Source: Candidatus Dormiibacterota bacterium
Lineage (GTDB): Bacteria; Chloroflexota; Dormibacteria; Aeolococcales; Aeolococcaceae
DNA length: 32,377 bases
NCBI GenBank assembly: GCA_003142035.1
Contig: PLOF01000074.1
Location: forward strand, 111,939 to 144,315
Direction: 5' to 3'
Shown here: one piece after another, positions 1-8,764 of the stretch
Numbering within the stretch: position 1 is the stretch's first letter
Layout of the letters: each line of letters starts with the position of its first letter
Notes under the pieces: generated by a model
Database searches by the model: none
Told to the model about the DNA's origin: nothing
What the model saw: the letters and a program-made list of their open reading frames with translations, nothing else
Made by a program: the position numbers and the translations under genes

Positions 1-42
1 GAGAAGCTCGAGAGCCTCCGAGCCGGGACCGCGAAGAGATGA
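1..42 (+). CDS. tal: Transaldolase, C-terminal end only (partial)
   Basis: Only the last 13 codons and the stop are in the window; frame 1 reads EKLESLRAGTAKR and then TGA. The stop overlaps the ATG of the next gene in an ATGA tetranucleotide (39-42), so the two genes are translationally coupled. The tail resembles the C-terminal helix of transaldolases. In several high-GC bacteria transaldolase is either fused to, or immediately upstream of, the glucose-6-phosphate isomerase seen next. The product name therefore rests on context plus a very short tail. Another sugar-phosphate enzyme cannot be excluded from 13 residues. Confidence 0.6.
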   Translation, partial: EKLESLRAGTAKR

Positions 43-1739
43 GGGCTCATCTCGCCGTCGGGGGGCCCGACCTCGCCAAGCTGGTCGCCGAGGCCCACCG
101 CGCCGGGGTCGTGGAGCGCATCTGGAACCGGGACCCCGACCTCTGGAAGCCGGCCGACGCCGCCCACGCCGCGGTCATCGGCAACCGGCTGGGCTGGCTC
201 GACGTCCCGCTCGCCATGCGCGGACGGGTGGCGGAGCTGACCGCGCTGGCGACCGAGGTGCAGCAGGCCGGCTTCGGCGACGCCGTCCTCCTCGGCATGG
301 GCGGCTCCAGCCTCTGCCCGGAGGTCCTGCGCACCTCCTTCGGCAGCGCCGCCGGACACCCCGTCCTTCACGTCCTGGACACCACCGACCCCGAGGCGAT
401 CGTCAACCTGGAGCGGCACCTCGACCTCCAGCGCACCCTCTTCTTGGTCGCCAGCAAATCGGGGACGACACTCGAGACGTCCTCTCACCTCGCTCACTTC
501 TGGGAGGCGGTCACCGCCTCCGGCGTCGCCGAGCCCGGTCATAGCTTCATCGCCATCACCGACCCCGGCACCCCGCTTGCCCAGCTCGCCACCGAGCGGC
601 ACTTCCGGCGCCTCTTCGAGAACCCGGGCGACATCGGGGGCCGCTATTCGGCCCTCTCCCTCTTTGGCTTGGTTCCGGCGGCGGTGATGGGCCTGGACGT
701 CGAGCTGCTCCTCGACCGCGCCATCGCCATGCGTGCCGCCTGCGGGCCGACCACACCGCCCGAGCAGAACTGGGGCCTGGCGCTGGGCAGCGCGCTGAAG
801 CTCGCCCATGCAGCCGGCCACGACAAGGTCACCATCCTCACACCACCCCAGATCGCCGGCTTCTCTCTCTGGGCGGAGCAGCTGATCGCCGAGTCCACCG
901 GCAAGGAGGGCAAGGGCTACATCCCCATCGGCGAGGAGCCGGTGGGCAAGCCTGGCGTCTACGGCGACGATCGACTCTTCGTCCTGCTCCGGCTCGGCGA
1001 CGAACCCTCCCAGGTGGACATGCCGGATGAGGCTCTGGCCGCGGCCGGGCTTCCGGTGGTGACACTCGAGCTGCGGGACGCCTACGACCTGGGCGCCGAG
1101 TTCTTCCGCTGGGAGTTCGCCACCGCAGTGGCGGCGGTATCGCTCCAGATCGACCCCTTCGACGAACCCAACGTCAAGGAGTCGAAGGACAACACGGGCA
1201 GCGTGCTGGCGGCCTACGAGAAGAGTGGGAGCCTGCCCGAGGAGGCACCCGCCGCCTCCAGCGACGGAGTGACCGTCTACGGAGGGAGCCCCGCGGCCTC
1301 GGTGGAGCAGGCGCTGCTCGCTCATCTCGGCGAGGCGCATGCGGGTGACTACGTCGCGATCATGGCGTACGTCGACCCCAACAGCGCCAACGAGGGCGCG
1401 CTGGAGGAGTTCCGCACCGCGATCCGAGATCGCTACCGGGTGGCCACCACCATGGGCTTCGGCCCGCGGTTCCTGCACTCCACGGGGCAGCTCCACAAGG
1501 GCGGCCCCAACACCGGCATCTTCATCCAGGTGACCAGCGACGACACCGTCGATGCCACCATCCCCGGCAAGCCGTTCACCTTCTCGGTGCTCAAGCGCGC
1601 CCAGGCCGCGGGCGATCTGCGATCGCTGCGTGACCACGGCCGCCGGGTGATCCGTCTGCATTTCGCGGGCAACCTGGACAGCCGGCTGGAACAGCTGGCC
1701 CGGTCACTGCACCACGCCACTCCATCATCGGCGCCCTGA
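39..1739 (+). CDS. pgi: Glucose-6-phosphate isomerase (TAL-PGI type)
   Basis: A 566-residue protein interconverting glucose-6-phosphate and fructose-6-phosphate in the cytoplasm. The SIS-fold phosphosugar motifs are visible: GMGGSS at about residues 86-91 and SKSGTT at 139-144. An ESTGKEGKGY segment follows in the middle. The C-terminal part (about 410-500, including YVDPNSANEG and FGPRFLHSTGQLHKGG) is characteristic of the isomerase half of bifunctional transaldolase/glucose-6-phosphate isomerase proteins rather than of classical E. coli-type Pgi. Here the two halves are separate genes joined by an ATGA overlap, and the start was chosen for that overlap. The gene is followed after 28 bases by zwf in the same direction, so it is part of a pentose-phosphate operon. 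Function is confident. Confidence 0.93.
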   Translation: MRAHLAVGGPDLAKLVAEAHRAGVVERIWNRDPDLWKPADAAHAAVIGNRLGWLDVPLAMRGRVAELTALATEVQQAGFGDAVLLGMGGSSLCPEVLRTSFGSAAGHPVLHVLDTTDPEAIVNLERHLDLQRTLFLVASKSGTTLETSSHLAHFWEAVTASGVAEPGHSFIAITDPGTPLAQLATERHFRRLFENPGDIGGRYSALSLFGLVPAAVMGLDVELLLDRAIAMRAACGPTTPPEQNWGLALGSALKLAHAAGHDKVTILTPPQIAGFSLWAEQLIAESTGKEGKGYIPIGEEPVGKPGVYGDDRLFVLLRLGDEPSQVDMPDEALAAAGLPVVTLELRDAYDLGAEFFRWEFATAVAAVSLQIDPFDEPNVKESKDNTGSVLAAYEKSGSLPEEAPAASSDGVTVYGGSPAASVEQALLAHLGEAHAGDYVAIMAYVDPNSANEGALEEFRTAIRDRYRVATTMGFGPRFLHSTGQLHKGGPNTGIFIQVTSDDTVDATIPGKPFTFSVLKRAQAAGDLRSLRDHGRRVIRLHFAGNLDSRLEQLARSLHHATPSSAP

Positions 1740-1767
1740 CCACCGCGCCGCCGATGATGGAGCGCTG

Positions 1768-3366
1768 ATGGCGACAAAAAACGGCGAGATCCTCCGGACC
1801 GTCGACGCGGCGGTGACCGAGGAGCCGCCCGCGGGGCCGGTGCACCTGCCGGCGCCGCCCCCCGCGGCGCTGGTGATCTTCGGCGCGACCGGCGACCTGA
1901 CCAAGCGCAAGCTGGTGCCCGCCCTCTACGCGCTGGCCGTCGACGACCTCCTCCCCGAGCATTTCACGGTGATCGGCGCGGGGCGCAGCCAGCTGAGCGA
2001 CGATCAGTTTCGCGCCGCCATGCGCGACGCCGTCACGCGATTCGCCCGGCTGCGACTGGACGAGAAGGTCTGGAGCCGCTTCGCCGAGGGGCTGCACTAC
2101 GCCTCCTTCTCGGACCGGGACGGCGGCCTTGACGGGGTCAAACTGGCCCTGGAGACCGCCGACCGTGAGCGAGGGACGGCGGGGAACCGCATCTACTATT
2201 TCGCGGTCCCGCCGAGCGGCTTTGCCCCGCTCGCAGAGCGTTTGCAGCGCGAAGGGATGAGCCGCGAGGAGGAGGGCGGCGGCTTCCGCCGGATGGTGGT
2301 CGAGAAGCCCTTTGGGCGCAATTTCGCCACCGCCCGGGAGCTCAACGCCGCGCTGCACTCCGCCTTCGAGGAACCCCAGATCTTCCGGATCGACCACTAC
2401 CTGGGCAAGGAGACGGTCCAGAACATCCTCGTCTTCCGCTTCGCCAACGGCATCTTCGAGCCGATCTGGAACCGGCGCTACATCGACCACATCCAGATCA
2501 CGGTCGCCGAGACCCTCGGGGTGGAGGGACGCGGCTCCTACTACGAGGAGACCGGCGCGCTCCGCGACATCATCCAGAACCACGTGATGCAGCTCGCCGC
2601 CATCATCGGGATGGAGCCACCCAGCAACTTCGAGGCCGAGACGGTGCGCGACGAGAAGGTCAAGCTGCTGCGCGCGATCCGGCCGATCCACCCCGATGAC
2701 GCGCTGCTGCACACGATTCGCGGTCAGTATGCGGCAGGTTCCGTGGACGGCACGCCCGTACCCGGCTATCGCGACGAGCCGGGGGTTGACCCGGAGTCGC
2801 TGCGCGAGACCTTCGTCGCCATGAAGCTGGACATCGACAACTGGCGATGGGCGGGAACCCCCTTCTACCTGCGCACCGGCAAGCACCTGCCCAGCCGGGC
2901 GACGGAGATCGCGATCCAATTCCGGCGTGTGCCCCACTCCCCCTTCGCGGGCCACCGGGCCATGCCGGGAGGCATGCCGCCACCCGACGGCATCGCCCCC
3001 AACCAGCTGCTCCTGCGCATCCAGCCGGACGAGGGGATCACCCTCCGCTTCGGGGCCAAGGTGCCCGGCCAGTCGATGCGGATCGAGAGCGTCAACATGG
3101 ACTTCTTCTACGGCTCCAGCTTCCAGCGCGCCTCCCCCGACGCCTACGAGCGACTGCTCCTCGACTGCCTGCTCGGCGACGCCACCCTCTTTGCCCGGGT
3201 GGACGAGGTGGAGGAAGCCTGGCGGGTGTGCACCGCGATCCTCGACGGCTGGCGCGCCCACCCCCCGGATCGCATCGACTGCCCCAACTACGAAGCCGGG
3301 ACCTGGGGCCCCGCCGCGGCCGACGACTTCATGCGCCGGGACGGCCGGGAGTGGCGCCGCCCGTGA
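1768..3366 (+). CDS. zwf: Glucose-6-phosphate 1-dehydrogenase
   Basis: A 532-residue enzyme oxidising glucose-6-phosphate to 6-phosphogluconolactone with NADP+, the entry step of the oxidative pentose-phosphate pathway. The dinucleotide-binding motif FGATGDLTKRKLVPALY lies at about residues 38-54. The EKPFG segment is at 179-183. The substrate and catalytic signature RIDHYLGKE is at 207-215. The start at 1768 has GGAG at 1759-1762, a 5-base spacing. The first ~32 residues are a Pro/Ala-rich extension before the Rossmann fold. The gene follows pgi by 28 bases and precedes pgl by 7 bases. Actinobacterial versions of this operon normally place opcA, an allosteric activator of G6PDH, between zwf and pgl; there is none here. 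Confidence 0.96.
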   Translation: MATKNGEILRTVDAAVTEEPPAGPVHLPAPPPAALVIFGATGDLTKRKLVPALYALAVDDLLPEHFTVIGAGRSQLSDDQFRAAMRDAVTRFARLRLDEKVWSRFAEGLHYASFSDRDGGLDGVKLALETADRERGTAGNRIYYFAVPPSGFAPLAERLQREGMSREEEGGGFRRMVVEKPFGRNFATARELNAALHSAFEEPQIFRIDHYLGKETVQNILVFRFANGIFEPIWNRRYIDHIQITVAETLGVEGRGSYYEETGALRDIIQNHVMQLAAIIGMEPPSNFEAETVRDEKVKLLRAIRPIHPDDALLHTIRGQYAAGSVDGTPVPGYRDEPGVDPESLRETFVAMKLDIDNWRWAGTPFYLRTGKHLPSRATEIAIQFRRVPHSPFAGHRAMPGGMPPPDGIAPNQLLLRIQPDEGITLRFGAKVPGQSMRIESVNMDFFYGSSFQRASPDAYERLLLDCLLGDATLFARVDEVEEAWRVCTAILDGWRAHPPDRIDCPNYEAGTWGPAAADDFMRRDGREWRRP

Positions 3367-3373
3367 GATCGCG

Positions 3374-4117
3374 GTGAGCGGCGGCGCCGTGTTGCCAGGG
3401 ACGGTGACCGCAGTCGACGGTCCTGCCGAGGTGGCTGCGGCAGCCGCGGCCTGGCTCGTCGGCATCGCCGAGGAGACACTCACCCGGCGCGACCGCTTCC
3501 GGATCGCGCTCGCCGGAGGCAGCACGCCACGGACTCTCTATCAGGTGCTGGCAACGCCGCCTCACCGCGAGCGGATGGACTGGGGGCGATGGGAGGTGTA
3601 CTTCGGCGACGAGCGGGCCTGCCCTCCGGACGACCCGGCCAGCAACTGCCGGATGGCGCGGGAGGCGCTACTCGACCTGGTGCCGGTCAGGCCCGAGCTC
3701 ATCCACCGGATGGAGGCGGAGCGGGCCGACCTGGACGCGGCGGCCGCTGAGTATTCGTCCATGCTGGCATCAACTTGTCAGTCCGCCGTTTCCGGGTCAG
3801 CGCCGCGGCTGGACTGCGTCCTTCTCGGGCTGGGGGACAACGGGCACACCGCCTCGCTCTTCCCCGGTGATCCGGCGCTCCAGGTGCGCGACCGCTGGGC
3901 GGTTCGTAGCCGGGCCGACTACGCCCCCTTTGACCGCATCACCGTCACCTACCCGGTGCTCAACGCCGCCGCCCACGTCGCCTTCCTAGTGACCGGCCCC
4001 ACCAAGGGGGAGGCACTCCGGGGTGTGGCAGAGGGGAGCGTCCCCGCCGCCGGAGTCCGACCTCCGGACGGTGAGCTGCGCTGGTTCATGGACAGGGTGG
4101 CGGCAGCCAGCATCTGA
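3374..4117 (+). CDS. pgl: 6-phosphogluconolactonase (DevB/Pgl family)
   Basis: A 247-residue lactonase hydrolysing 6-phosphogluconolactone, the product of the preceding gene. Family motifs are GGSTP (48-52), FGDER (77-81) and LGLGDNGHTASLFPG (151-165). The reading frame is open far upstream through zwf, but homology begins around VTAVDGPAEV, so a GTG just after the zwf stop is right. GTG 3374 (7 bases after zwf) is preferred, and GTG 3389 is the alternative; neither has a strong ribosome site, so coupling to zwf is likely. Length is normal for the family. It is the last gene of the tal-pgi-zwf-pgl operon and converges on the next gene with a 45-base gap. Confidence 0.92.
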   Translation: MSGGAVLPGTVTAVDGPAEVAAAAAAWLVGIAEETLTRRDRFRIALAGGSTPRTLYQVLATPPHRERMDWGRWEVYFGDERACPPDDPASNCRMAREALLDLVPVRPELIHRMEAERADLDAAAAEYSSMLASTCQSAVSGSAPRLDCVLLGLGDNGHTASLFPGDPALQVRDRWAVRSRADYAPFDRITVTYPVLNAAAHVAFLVTGPTKGEALRGVAEGSVPAAGVRPPDGELRWFMDRVAAASI

Positions 4118-4162
4118 ATTGGCGCGGCCCCCGGAGGGATCATTCGCCCGGAGCCGGAGCGA

Positions 4163-5257
4163 TCAGGCGGCGGAGCCGACCCCGGAAGCGCTGGGCGTCG
4201 GGGTGGGTCCCGGGGTGGGGGTCTCGGCGCTGCCGTACCCGTCGGGTGGCGTGGAGGTGGTCAGCGTGGACCAAGCCACCGCACCGGCGGGGACGGGTAC
4301 CGAGGGTGCCGTTCCCCACCCGGTGAACGTCATGGTGTTCACAGTGCCGTCGCTGAAGGACATGACGATGGAGGCGGGGAGGTCGGAGTTGGGGGAGATG
4401 TCCACCCGAACCGTCGCGCCCGAGGAGTAGTCGGAGGCGGGCATCGTGCCGGTGATCCGGGTCAGCTTGGCTCCCGCGGCGCCGGTCACCTGCTCGGTCG
4501 AGGTTGCGACGAACCCGGTGATCCCCAATTCGGACGCCACCGTCATGCCTGCCTGTTCTGCCTCGTACGGCCCGTCGGCGGGCTGGACCGAGACCCAGTG
4601 CCCGGCAAGTCCGGGCGCCGTGCTCACCGAGACGCCCAACTCGTCCTCGAGCGCGGGGGCATTGCCCTCGAAATACAAGGTCTGATCCGGAGCCAGCAGC
4701 AGATCGTACTGCTCGTTCCCGTAGTCGGTCGGCTCGATGATCACCTGGGTGCCGTCGTTCTGCCCGGCGTTGCCGGCATAGGTCGTCACGGGCTCCCCGC
4801 CGCCGGTCCAGGTCGATACGTAGTGAAACCCAGCCGAATTCCCGGCAACCTTCATGGACTTCTTGTAGAGGCTGGACGCCTGGGCCGCAGGGCTCTGCCG
4901 GGTGACGAGAAAGACGGGGATGCCAACCGCGGCAGCGATCAGGACCACGCCCAGGAGCACCGCGATGAACTTCCCCGCCCGGTTGCCCGACGGCACGCCG
5001 GGGGGCGGATACTGGCCCGACCATCCCGACGAGCCAGGCCCACCCGAGGGGGCGGGTGGCGGCGGCGCACCCCACCCCGGGGGCATCGCGCCGGGGGCAC
5101 CCGGTGCCCCCCACCCGGGCGGCGTGGCGCCCGGCGCGCCCTGTGATCCCCAGCCGGGAGGTGCCCAGTCCGCCCCCGGGGCGGGAGAGCCCGGAAACTG
5201 CCCGGGCTGCGGCGGGACGCCGCCCAGCTGCGCGGGGTCAAAGGGCTGGTTACCCAT
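4163..5257 (-). CDS. Membrane-anchored Pro/Gly-rich protein with LppX-like exported domain
   Basis: A 364-residue protein of unknown function. Residues 1-95 are Pro/Gly-rich and contain three PPGWG-centred repeats. A single membrane segment lies at about 97-118 (FIAVLLGVVLIAAAVGIPVF), followed by about 240 residues predicted outside the cell. The exported part (Val/Thr/Gly-rich beta strands, ending in FTGWGTAPSVPVP and a PTPGPTPTPS tail) resembles LolA/LppX-like lipoprotein folds. Its end is similar to that of the lipoprotein at 17468-18121. I chose ATG 5257 because GGAG lies 10 bases upstream; an in-frame ATG at 5281 has no such site. A TAACAT box on the minus strand (5350-5345) is a possible -10. 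The fold assignment is an inference. Confidence 0.72.
   Translation of the reverse strand: MGNQPFDPAQLGGVPPQPGQFPGSPAPGADWAPPGWGSQGAPGATPPGWGAPGAPGAMPPGWGAPPPPAPSGGPGSSGWSGQYPPPGVPSGNRAGKFIAVLLGVVLIAAAVGIPVFLVTRQSPAAQASSLYKKSMKVAGNSAGFHYVSTWTGGGEPVTTYAGNAGQNDGTQVIIEPTDYGNEQYDLLLAPDQTLYFEGNAPALEDELGVSVSTAPGLAGHWVSVQPADGPYEAEQAGMTVASELGITGFVATSTEQVTGAAGAKLTRITGTMPASDYSSGATVRVDISPNSDLPASIVMSFSDGTVNTMTFTGWGTAPSVPVPAGAVAWSTLTTSTPPDGYGSAETPTPGPTPTPSASGVGSAA
5069..5161 (-). repeat. PPGWG / GAPGA coding repeats
   Basis: Three imperfect copies of a motif with PPGWG followed by Gly-Ala-Pro-Gly-Ala are encoded in tandem (residues 33-63 of the membrane protein above). The DNA is also repetitive, with runs such as CCCCGGGGG. 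Low-complexity Pro/Gly heads of this kind are common at the cytoplasmic N-terminus of actinobacterial single-pass proteins. Copy number could vary between strains or be miscounted in assembly. Confidence 0.7.
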
Positions 5258-5452
5258 GCTCGGCTGTCTCCAGGTAGGCATCTCAGCGGCCGCTGTGCGC
5301 GGGGTGCGGGGCCCCGTGCAGGACCGAGACGCCTTCCCCGGGGGATGTTAGCGCCGCCCCCGATCACGTCGTCCCTGGAAGGGCGGGGCGCCGGCCACGG
5401 CCCGGAGCACCGCAACCATCTCGGGAGTGCCCACCTGGCACGCCGGTTCGCG

Positions 5453-5464
5453 TACTCTGCGGCC
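5453..5464 (+). promoter_or_regulatory. Putative -10 box of a leaderless rpe transcript
   Basis: TACTCT at 5453-5458 is followed by exactly 6 bases and then the rpe ATG at 5465. A transcript starting 7 bases after the box would begin at the A of ATG. No Shine-Dalgarno-like sequence and no clear -35 box is seen. The same geometry recurs at 11104, 29781 and 30845. Confidence 0.5.
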
Positions 5465-6160
5465 ATGCCCCGCACGTGGCCGCGATGCCTCAACGGTGTG
5501 GTGATCGCCCCCTCGCTGCTCGCCGCCGACTTCGGACGGCTCGCCGAGGCGGTGCACGCCCTGGAGGGGGCTGGCGCCGACCGCCTCCACATCGACGTGA
5601 TGGACGGAGCCTTCGTGCCCAACTTCACCTTCGGAACCGACACCCTGCGGGCGCTCCGTGGGGAGACGGATCTCCCCTTCGAGGTCCATCTGATGGTCCA
5701 GGAACCGGACCGGCACCTGCGCACCTTCGCCGAGGCAGGCGCCGACGCCATGACCGTGCACTGGGAGGCGTGCCCGCACCTGCACCGGACGCTCGTGAAC
5801 ATCCGGGCCCTCGGCTGCCGGGCCGGCGGGGCGGTCAACGTGAGCACCCCGGCACAGAGCCTCTACGACGTCCTGGAGGTCATGGACCTGGCCCTGGTGA
5901 TGACCGTGGACCCCGGCTTTGGTGGACAGTCCCTGATCCCCCGCGCCCTGGCCAAGGTCGCCGAGCTGCGCCGCGAGATCGACGCCCAGGGCGTGGCGGT
6001 CGAGCTGGAGGTCGATGGGGGCGTGGACACCGGCAACGCCGCCCTCTGCGCCGGCGCCGGTGCCACGGTGCTGGTGGCGGGCACCTCGGTCTTCCGCGAT
6101 CCGGAGGGCCCGGGGCATGGGGTCCGCCAGCTCTTGGAGGTTGCCGCCCCCCTGGGCTGA
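5465..6160 (+). CDS. rpe: Ribulose-phosphate 3-epimerase
   Basis: A 231-residue TIM-barrel enzyme interconverting ribulose-5-phosphate and xylulose-5-phosphate in the non-oxidative pentose-phosphate pathway. The N-terminal signature IAPSLLAADFGRLAE is followed by HIDVMDGAFVPN (42-53). Later come EVHLMV, MTVDPGFGGQS and EVDGGV, all diagnostic. An upstream in-frame ATG at 5345 would add 40 non-homologous residues. ATG 5465 fits the family length and lies 6 bases after a TANNNT box, suggesting leaderless translation. It is monocistronic or first in its unit, close to the tal-pgi-zwf-pgl operon. Function is confident. Confidence 0.94.
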   Translation: MPRTWPRCLNGVVIAPSLLAADFGRLAEAVHALEGAGADRLHIDVMDGAFVPNFTFGTDTLRALRGETDLPFEVHLMVQEPDRHLRTFAEAGADAMTVHWEACPHLHRTLVNIRALGCRAGGAVNVSTPAQSLYDVLEVMDLALVMTVDPGFGGQSLIPRALAKVAELRREIDAQGVAVELEVDGGVDTGNAALCAGAGATVLVAGTSVFRDPEGPGHGVRQLLEVAAPLG

Positions 6161-6277
6161 TCGGCGCGAAAGCCGCCGGCGATGGGTAAGGATCACGGCA
6201 AACGCTTCAGGAGCCCCGATTGAGGGTCATGGATATGACTCAGATCGTTCACGGCGTTCATCACCCCAGGCCCCATC

Positions 6278-8764
6278 GTGGGTATGGTCATGGGTTTCCC
6301 TCCGTTCTGGCGTCTGCCGCAGCATCTCCAGACGCGGTTCCGCGTCGCCACGCTCATGCTCGTCATCCCCCTCGTCGCCGTGGGGGCGGTGGGCGCGGTG
6401 GGGGCCGTGGTCAGCGTCCACGCGACCTCGGTGCTGACGGCGCAGAGCGACGATTCGGCCCAGATCCAGGCCCTGCAGGTGCAGGTCCAGGACGTCGCGC
6501 TGGACGGTATGGCCTTCATGGCCACGGGGCAGATCGATCAGCTCTCCGCCATGCGGACGCGCGAGGGTGCGGTCGAGAGCGCACTGGTACGCCTGGCCGC
6601 ATTGCCGACGCTCGGCGCCGGCGAGCGTCCGGGTCTGGCCGGCGCCAAGAAGGCATGGGAAGCCTCCCTGATCGCCCGGAACGAGGTCGAGACGCTGCCC
6701 ACCGCCATCAACACCGCCCTCGTCACCAGCTCGGTCGCCTTCTATTTCAGCTACGTCATCTCGGACGTCTCCTCGCAGCTCCAGAGCGCACTCCAGGCCA
6801 GCCGCGCCGAAGTGGTCTCGATCCAGAAGGAACAGCAGAATGATCAGACGGCCTGGGAGGCCGCCATCCTGGCCGCGCTCCTCGTCGGCGTGCTGTGGGC
6901 GTTCTGGACCTCCCGCCGGCTGACCCGCTCGATCCTCCCGCCCCTCTCCCTCCTGCGCGACGCCTCCCAGCGCCTCGCCAGCGGTGACCTCGCTCATCGC
7001 GTCGACATCGACCTGGACGACGAGGTCGGGGAGGTGGTGCGCGGCTTCAACGTCATGGCGGACGAGCTGCTCGAGCAGCGGAACACCATCCTCCAGCGCG
7101 AGGGACGGCTGATGGCTCTGGTGGAGAAGGCCAGCGACAACATCCTGATCATCGATGCCCGCGAGCAGGTGGTCTTCTCCACCCCGTCCTTCCGCACTGA
7201 CTACATGGACACCTCCAGCGACACCTCGATGCTGCAGGCGCGCATCCACCCTGGAGACCAGGAGACGGTGCACCGCTGCTGGCAGCGGACCACGACCGGC
7301 GGCGCGGGCACAACCTCCGAGGTGGAGGTGCGGATGCGTCGCCGAGATGGCGAGTGGCGCCACATCTGGGTGAGGCTCACCAACCACCTGAACGACCCGG
7401 CGGTGCAAGGGGTGGTCGTCAACCTGAACGACGTCAGCGAGCGCCACGAGTATGAGGAGCGCCTGAGCCGCCAGGCCCTCCACGACGGCCTCACCTCGCT
7501 GGCCAATCGAACCCTCTTCATCGGGCGTCTGGAGCGCACCGCGTCGGACGGGCGGGGTCGCGGCGCACTCAGCGTCCTTTTCATCGACCTCGACGACTTC
7601 AAGGGCGTCAACGACAGCCTCGGCCACCAGGCCGGTGACGCGCTTCTGATCGCGGTGGCGCGGAGGTTGGTTGCCTCCGTGCGCCCCGAGGACACCGTCG
7701 CCCGCGTCGGCGGCGACGAGTTCGCCATCCTCTTGGAGAACACGAAGCCGCGCGAGGCGGTGATCGCCGCCCAGCGCATCCTGGGCGCACTGGCCCTCCC
7801 CGTCGTCCTCGAGGGGCGGGAGGTACAGCCGAGTGCGAGCCTCGGGGTGGCGTCATCGCGCGACGGGAACGCCGGCACGCTGCTGATCGATGCCGACCTG
7901 GCGATGTACTTCGCAAAGCGGGACGGCAAGAACAGCTACCGGGTCTTCGAGCCCGCGATGCGCGCCGGGCGGCTGGAGCGGCTGCAGCTCGGCGAGGACC
8001 TCCGCGCCGCGCTCACGGCCGGCGACGTGACCGTCGACTACCAGCCGATCGTCGATCTGCGCACCGATGACATCGTCGGGGTCGAGGCGCTGGCACGGTG
8101 GCAGCACCCGTCGCAAGGCCGGCTCGGACCGGCTGTCTTCGTTCCCCTGGCCGAGGAGATCGGCGCGGCCACGGAGCTGGACCTGTACGTCATGGAGCGC
8201 GCGTGCCGGCAGGTCCGGGGGTGGAACGAAGCCGGGGTCCCGAACCTCCGCCTGGCCGTCAACCTCTCGGGGAACGACCTCACCTCACGCGACCTGGTGC
8301 CCGGCGTGACGCGCATTCTCGCGACGACCGGGCTGGCGCCGGATCAGCTGGAACTGGAGGTCACCGAGAGCGCTGCCGTCGTCGAGACATCCAGCGTCCA
8401 GGAGGTGCTGGCGCAGTTGAAGGAGCTCGGGGTGCACCTGGCGATCGACGACTTCGGCACCGGCTACTCGGCGCTGGGCCGCCTTCGCAGCCTGCCCTTC
8501 GAGCGCCTCAAGATCGACCGGTCGGTCATCGGGGAACTGCACAACGACACGGGACGGACCACCTTGGTCGACACCATCCTGGACCTCGCCCATGTCATGG
8601 GGCTGCAGGTGGTGGCGGAGGGGGTGGAGTCCTCCAGCCAGCTGGACCAGCTCCGCAAGCGGCACTGCGACCTCGCCCAGGGGAACCTCTTCGGTGAGCC
8701 GGTCGAGGCGGCCGTACTCGAGCCGCTGCTGCTCAAGCGGGTGGTTGCGAGCCGGCCAACCTAG
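6278..8764 (+). CDS. Membrane GGDEF-EAL c-di-GMP synthase/phosphodiesterase (HAMP-PAS-GGDEF-EAL)
   Basis: An 828-residue sensor-type c-di-GMP enzyme. Order: membrane helix at about 23-48; an extracytoplasmic helical sensor at about 50-190; a second helix at about 194-211; HAMP at about 212-268; PAS at about 276-390; GGDEF at about 397-560; EAL at about 575-820. The cyclase motif is intact (GGDEF 478-482), and the inhibitory I-site RxxD (RPED 469-472) sits the canonical five residues before it. The phosphodiesterase motifs EAL (603-605), DDFGTGYS (724-731) and KIDRS (745-749) are also intact, so both activities are possible. The start is uncertain among GTG 6278, ATG 6284 and ATG 6290, none with a good ribosome site. 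The stop lies in a CTAG shared with the convergent glgP. Confidence 0.93.
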   Translation: MGMVMGFPPFWRLPQHLQTRFRVATLMLVIPLVAVGAVGAVGAVVSVHATSVLTAQSDDSAQIQALQVQVQDVALDGMAFMATGQIDQLSAMRTREGAVESALVRLAALPTLGAGERPGLAGAKKAWEASLIARNEVETLPTAINTALVTSSVAFYFSYVISDVSSQLQSALQASRAEVVSIQKEQQNDQTAWEAAILAALLVGVLWAFWTSRRLTRSILPPLSLLRDASQRLASGDLAHRVDIDLDDEVGEVVRGFNVMADELLEQRNTILQREGRLMALVEKASDNILIIDAREQVVFSTPSFRTDYMDTSSDTSMLQARIHPGDQETVHRCWQRTTTGGAGTTSEVEVRMRRRDGEWRHIWVRLTNHLNDPAVQGVVVNLNDVSERHEYEERLSRQALHDGLTSLANRTLFIGRLERTASDGRGRGALSVLFIDLDDFKGVNDSLGHQAGDALLIAVARRLVASVRPEDTVARVGGDEFAILLENTKPREAVIAAQRILGALALPVVLEGREVQPSASLGVASSRDGNAGTLLIDADLAMYFAKRDGKNSYRVFEPAMRAGRLERLQLGEDLRAALTAGDVTVDYQPIVDLRTDDIVGVEALARWQHPSQGRLGPAVFVPLAEEIGAATELDLYVMERACRQVRGWNEAGVPNLRLAVNLSGNDLTSRDLVPGVTRILATTGLAPDQLELEVTESAAVVETSSVQEVLAQLKELGVHLAIDDFGTGYSALGRLRSLPFERLKIDRSVIGELHNDTGRTTLVDTILDLAHVMGLQVVAEGVESSSQLDQLRKRHCDLAQGNLFGEPVEAAVLEPLLLKRVVASRPT

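Noticed and set aside
1591-3525. 644-codon minus-strand open frame over pgi/zwf
   Set aside because: A GC-rich antisense shadow: low-complexity composition, no domain, and strongly supported genes on the other strand.
6161-6277. Possible c-di-GMP (GEMM) riboswitch before the GGDEF-EAL gene (GCGAAAGCCGCCGGC and CACGGCAAACGC pieces)
   Set aside because: The pieces are in the wrong order and the conserved CACGCACAGGGCAAACC-like 5' half is absent.
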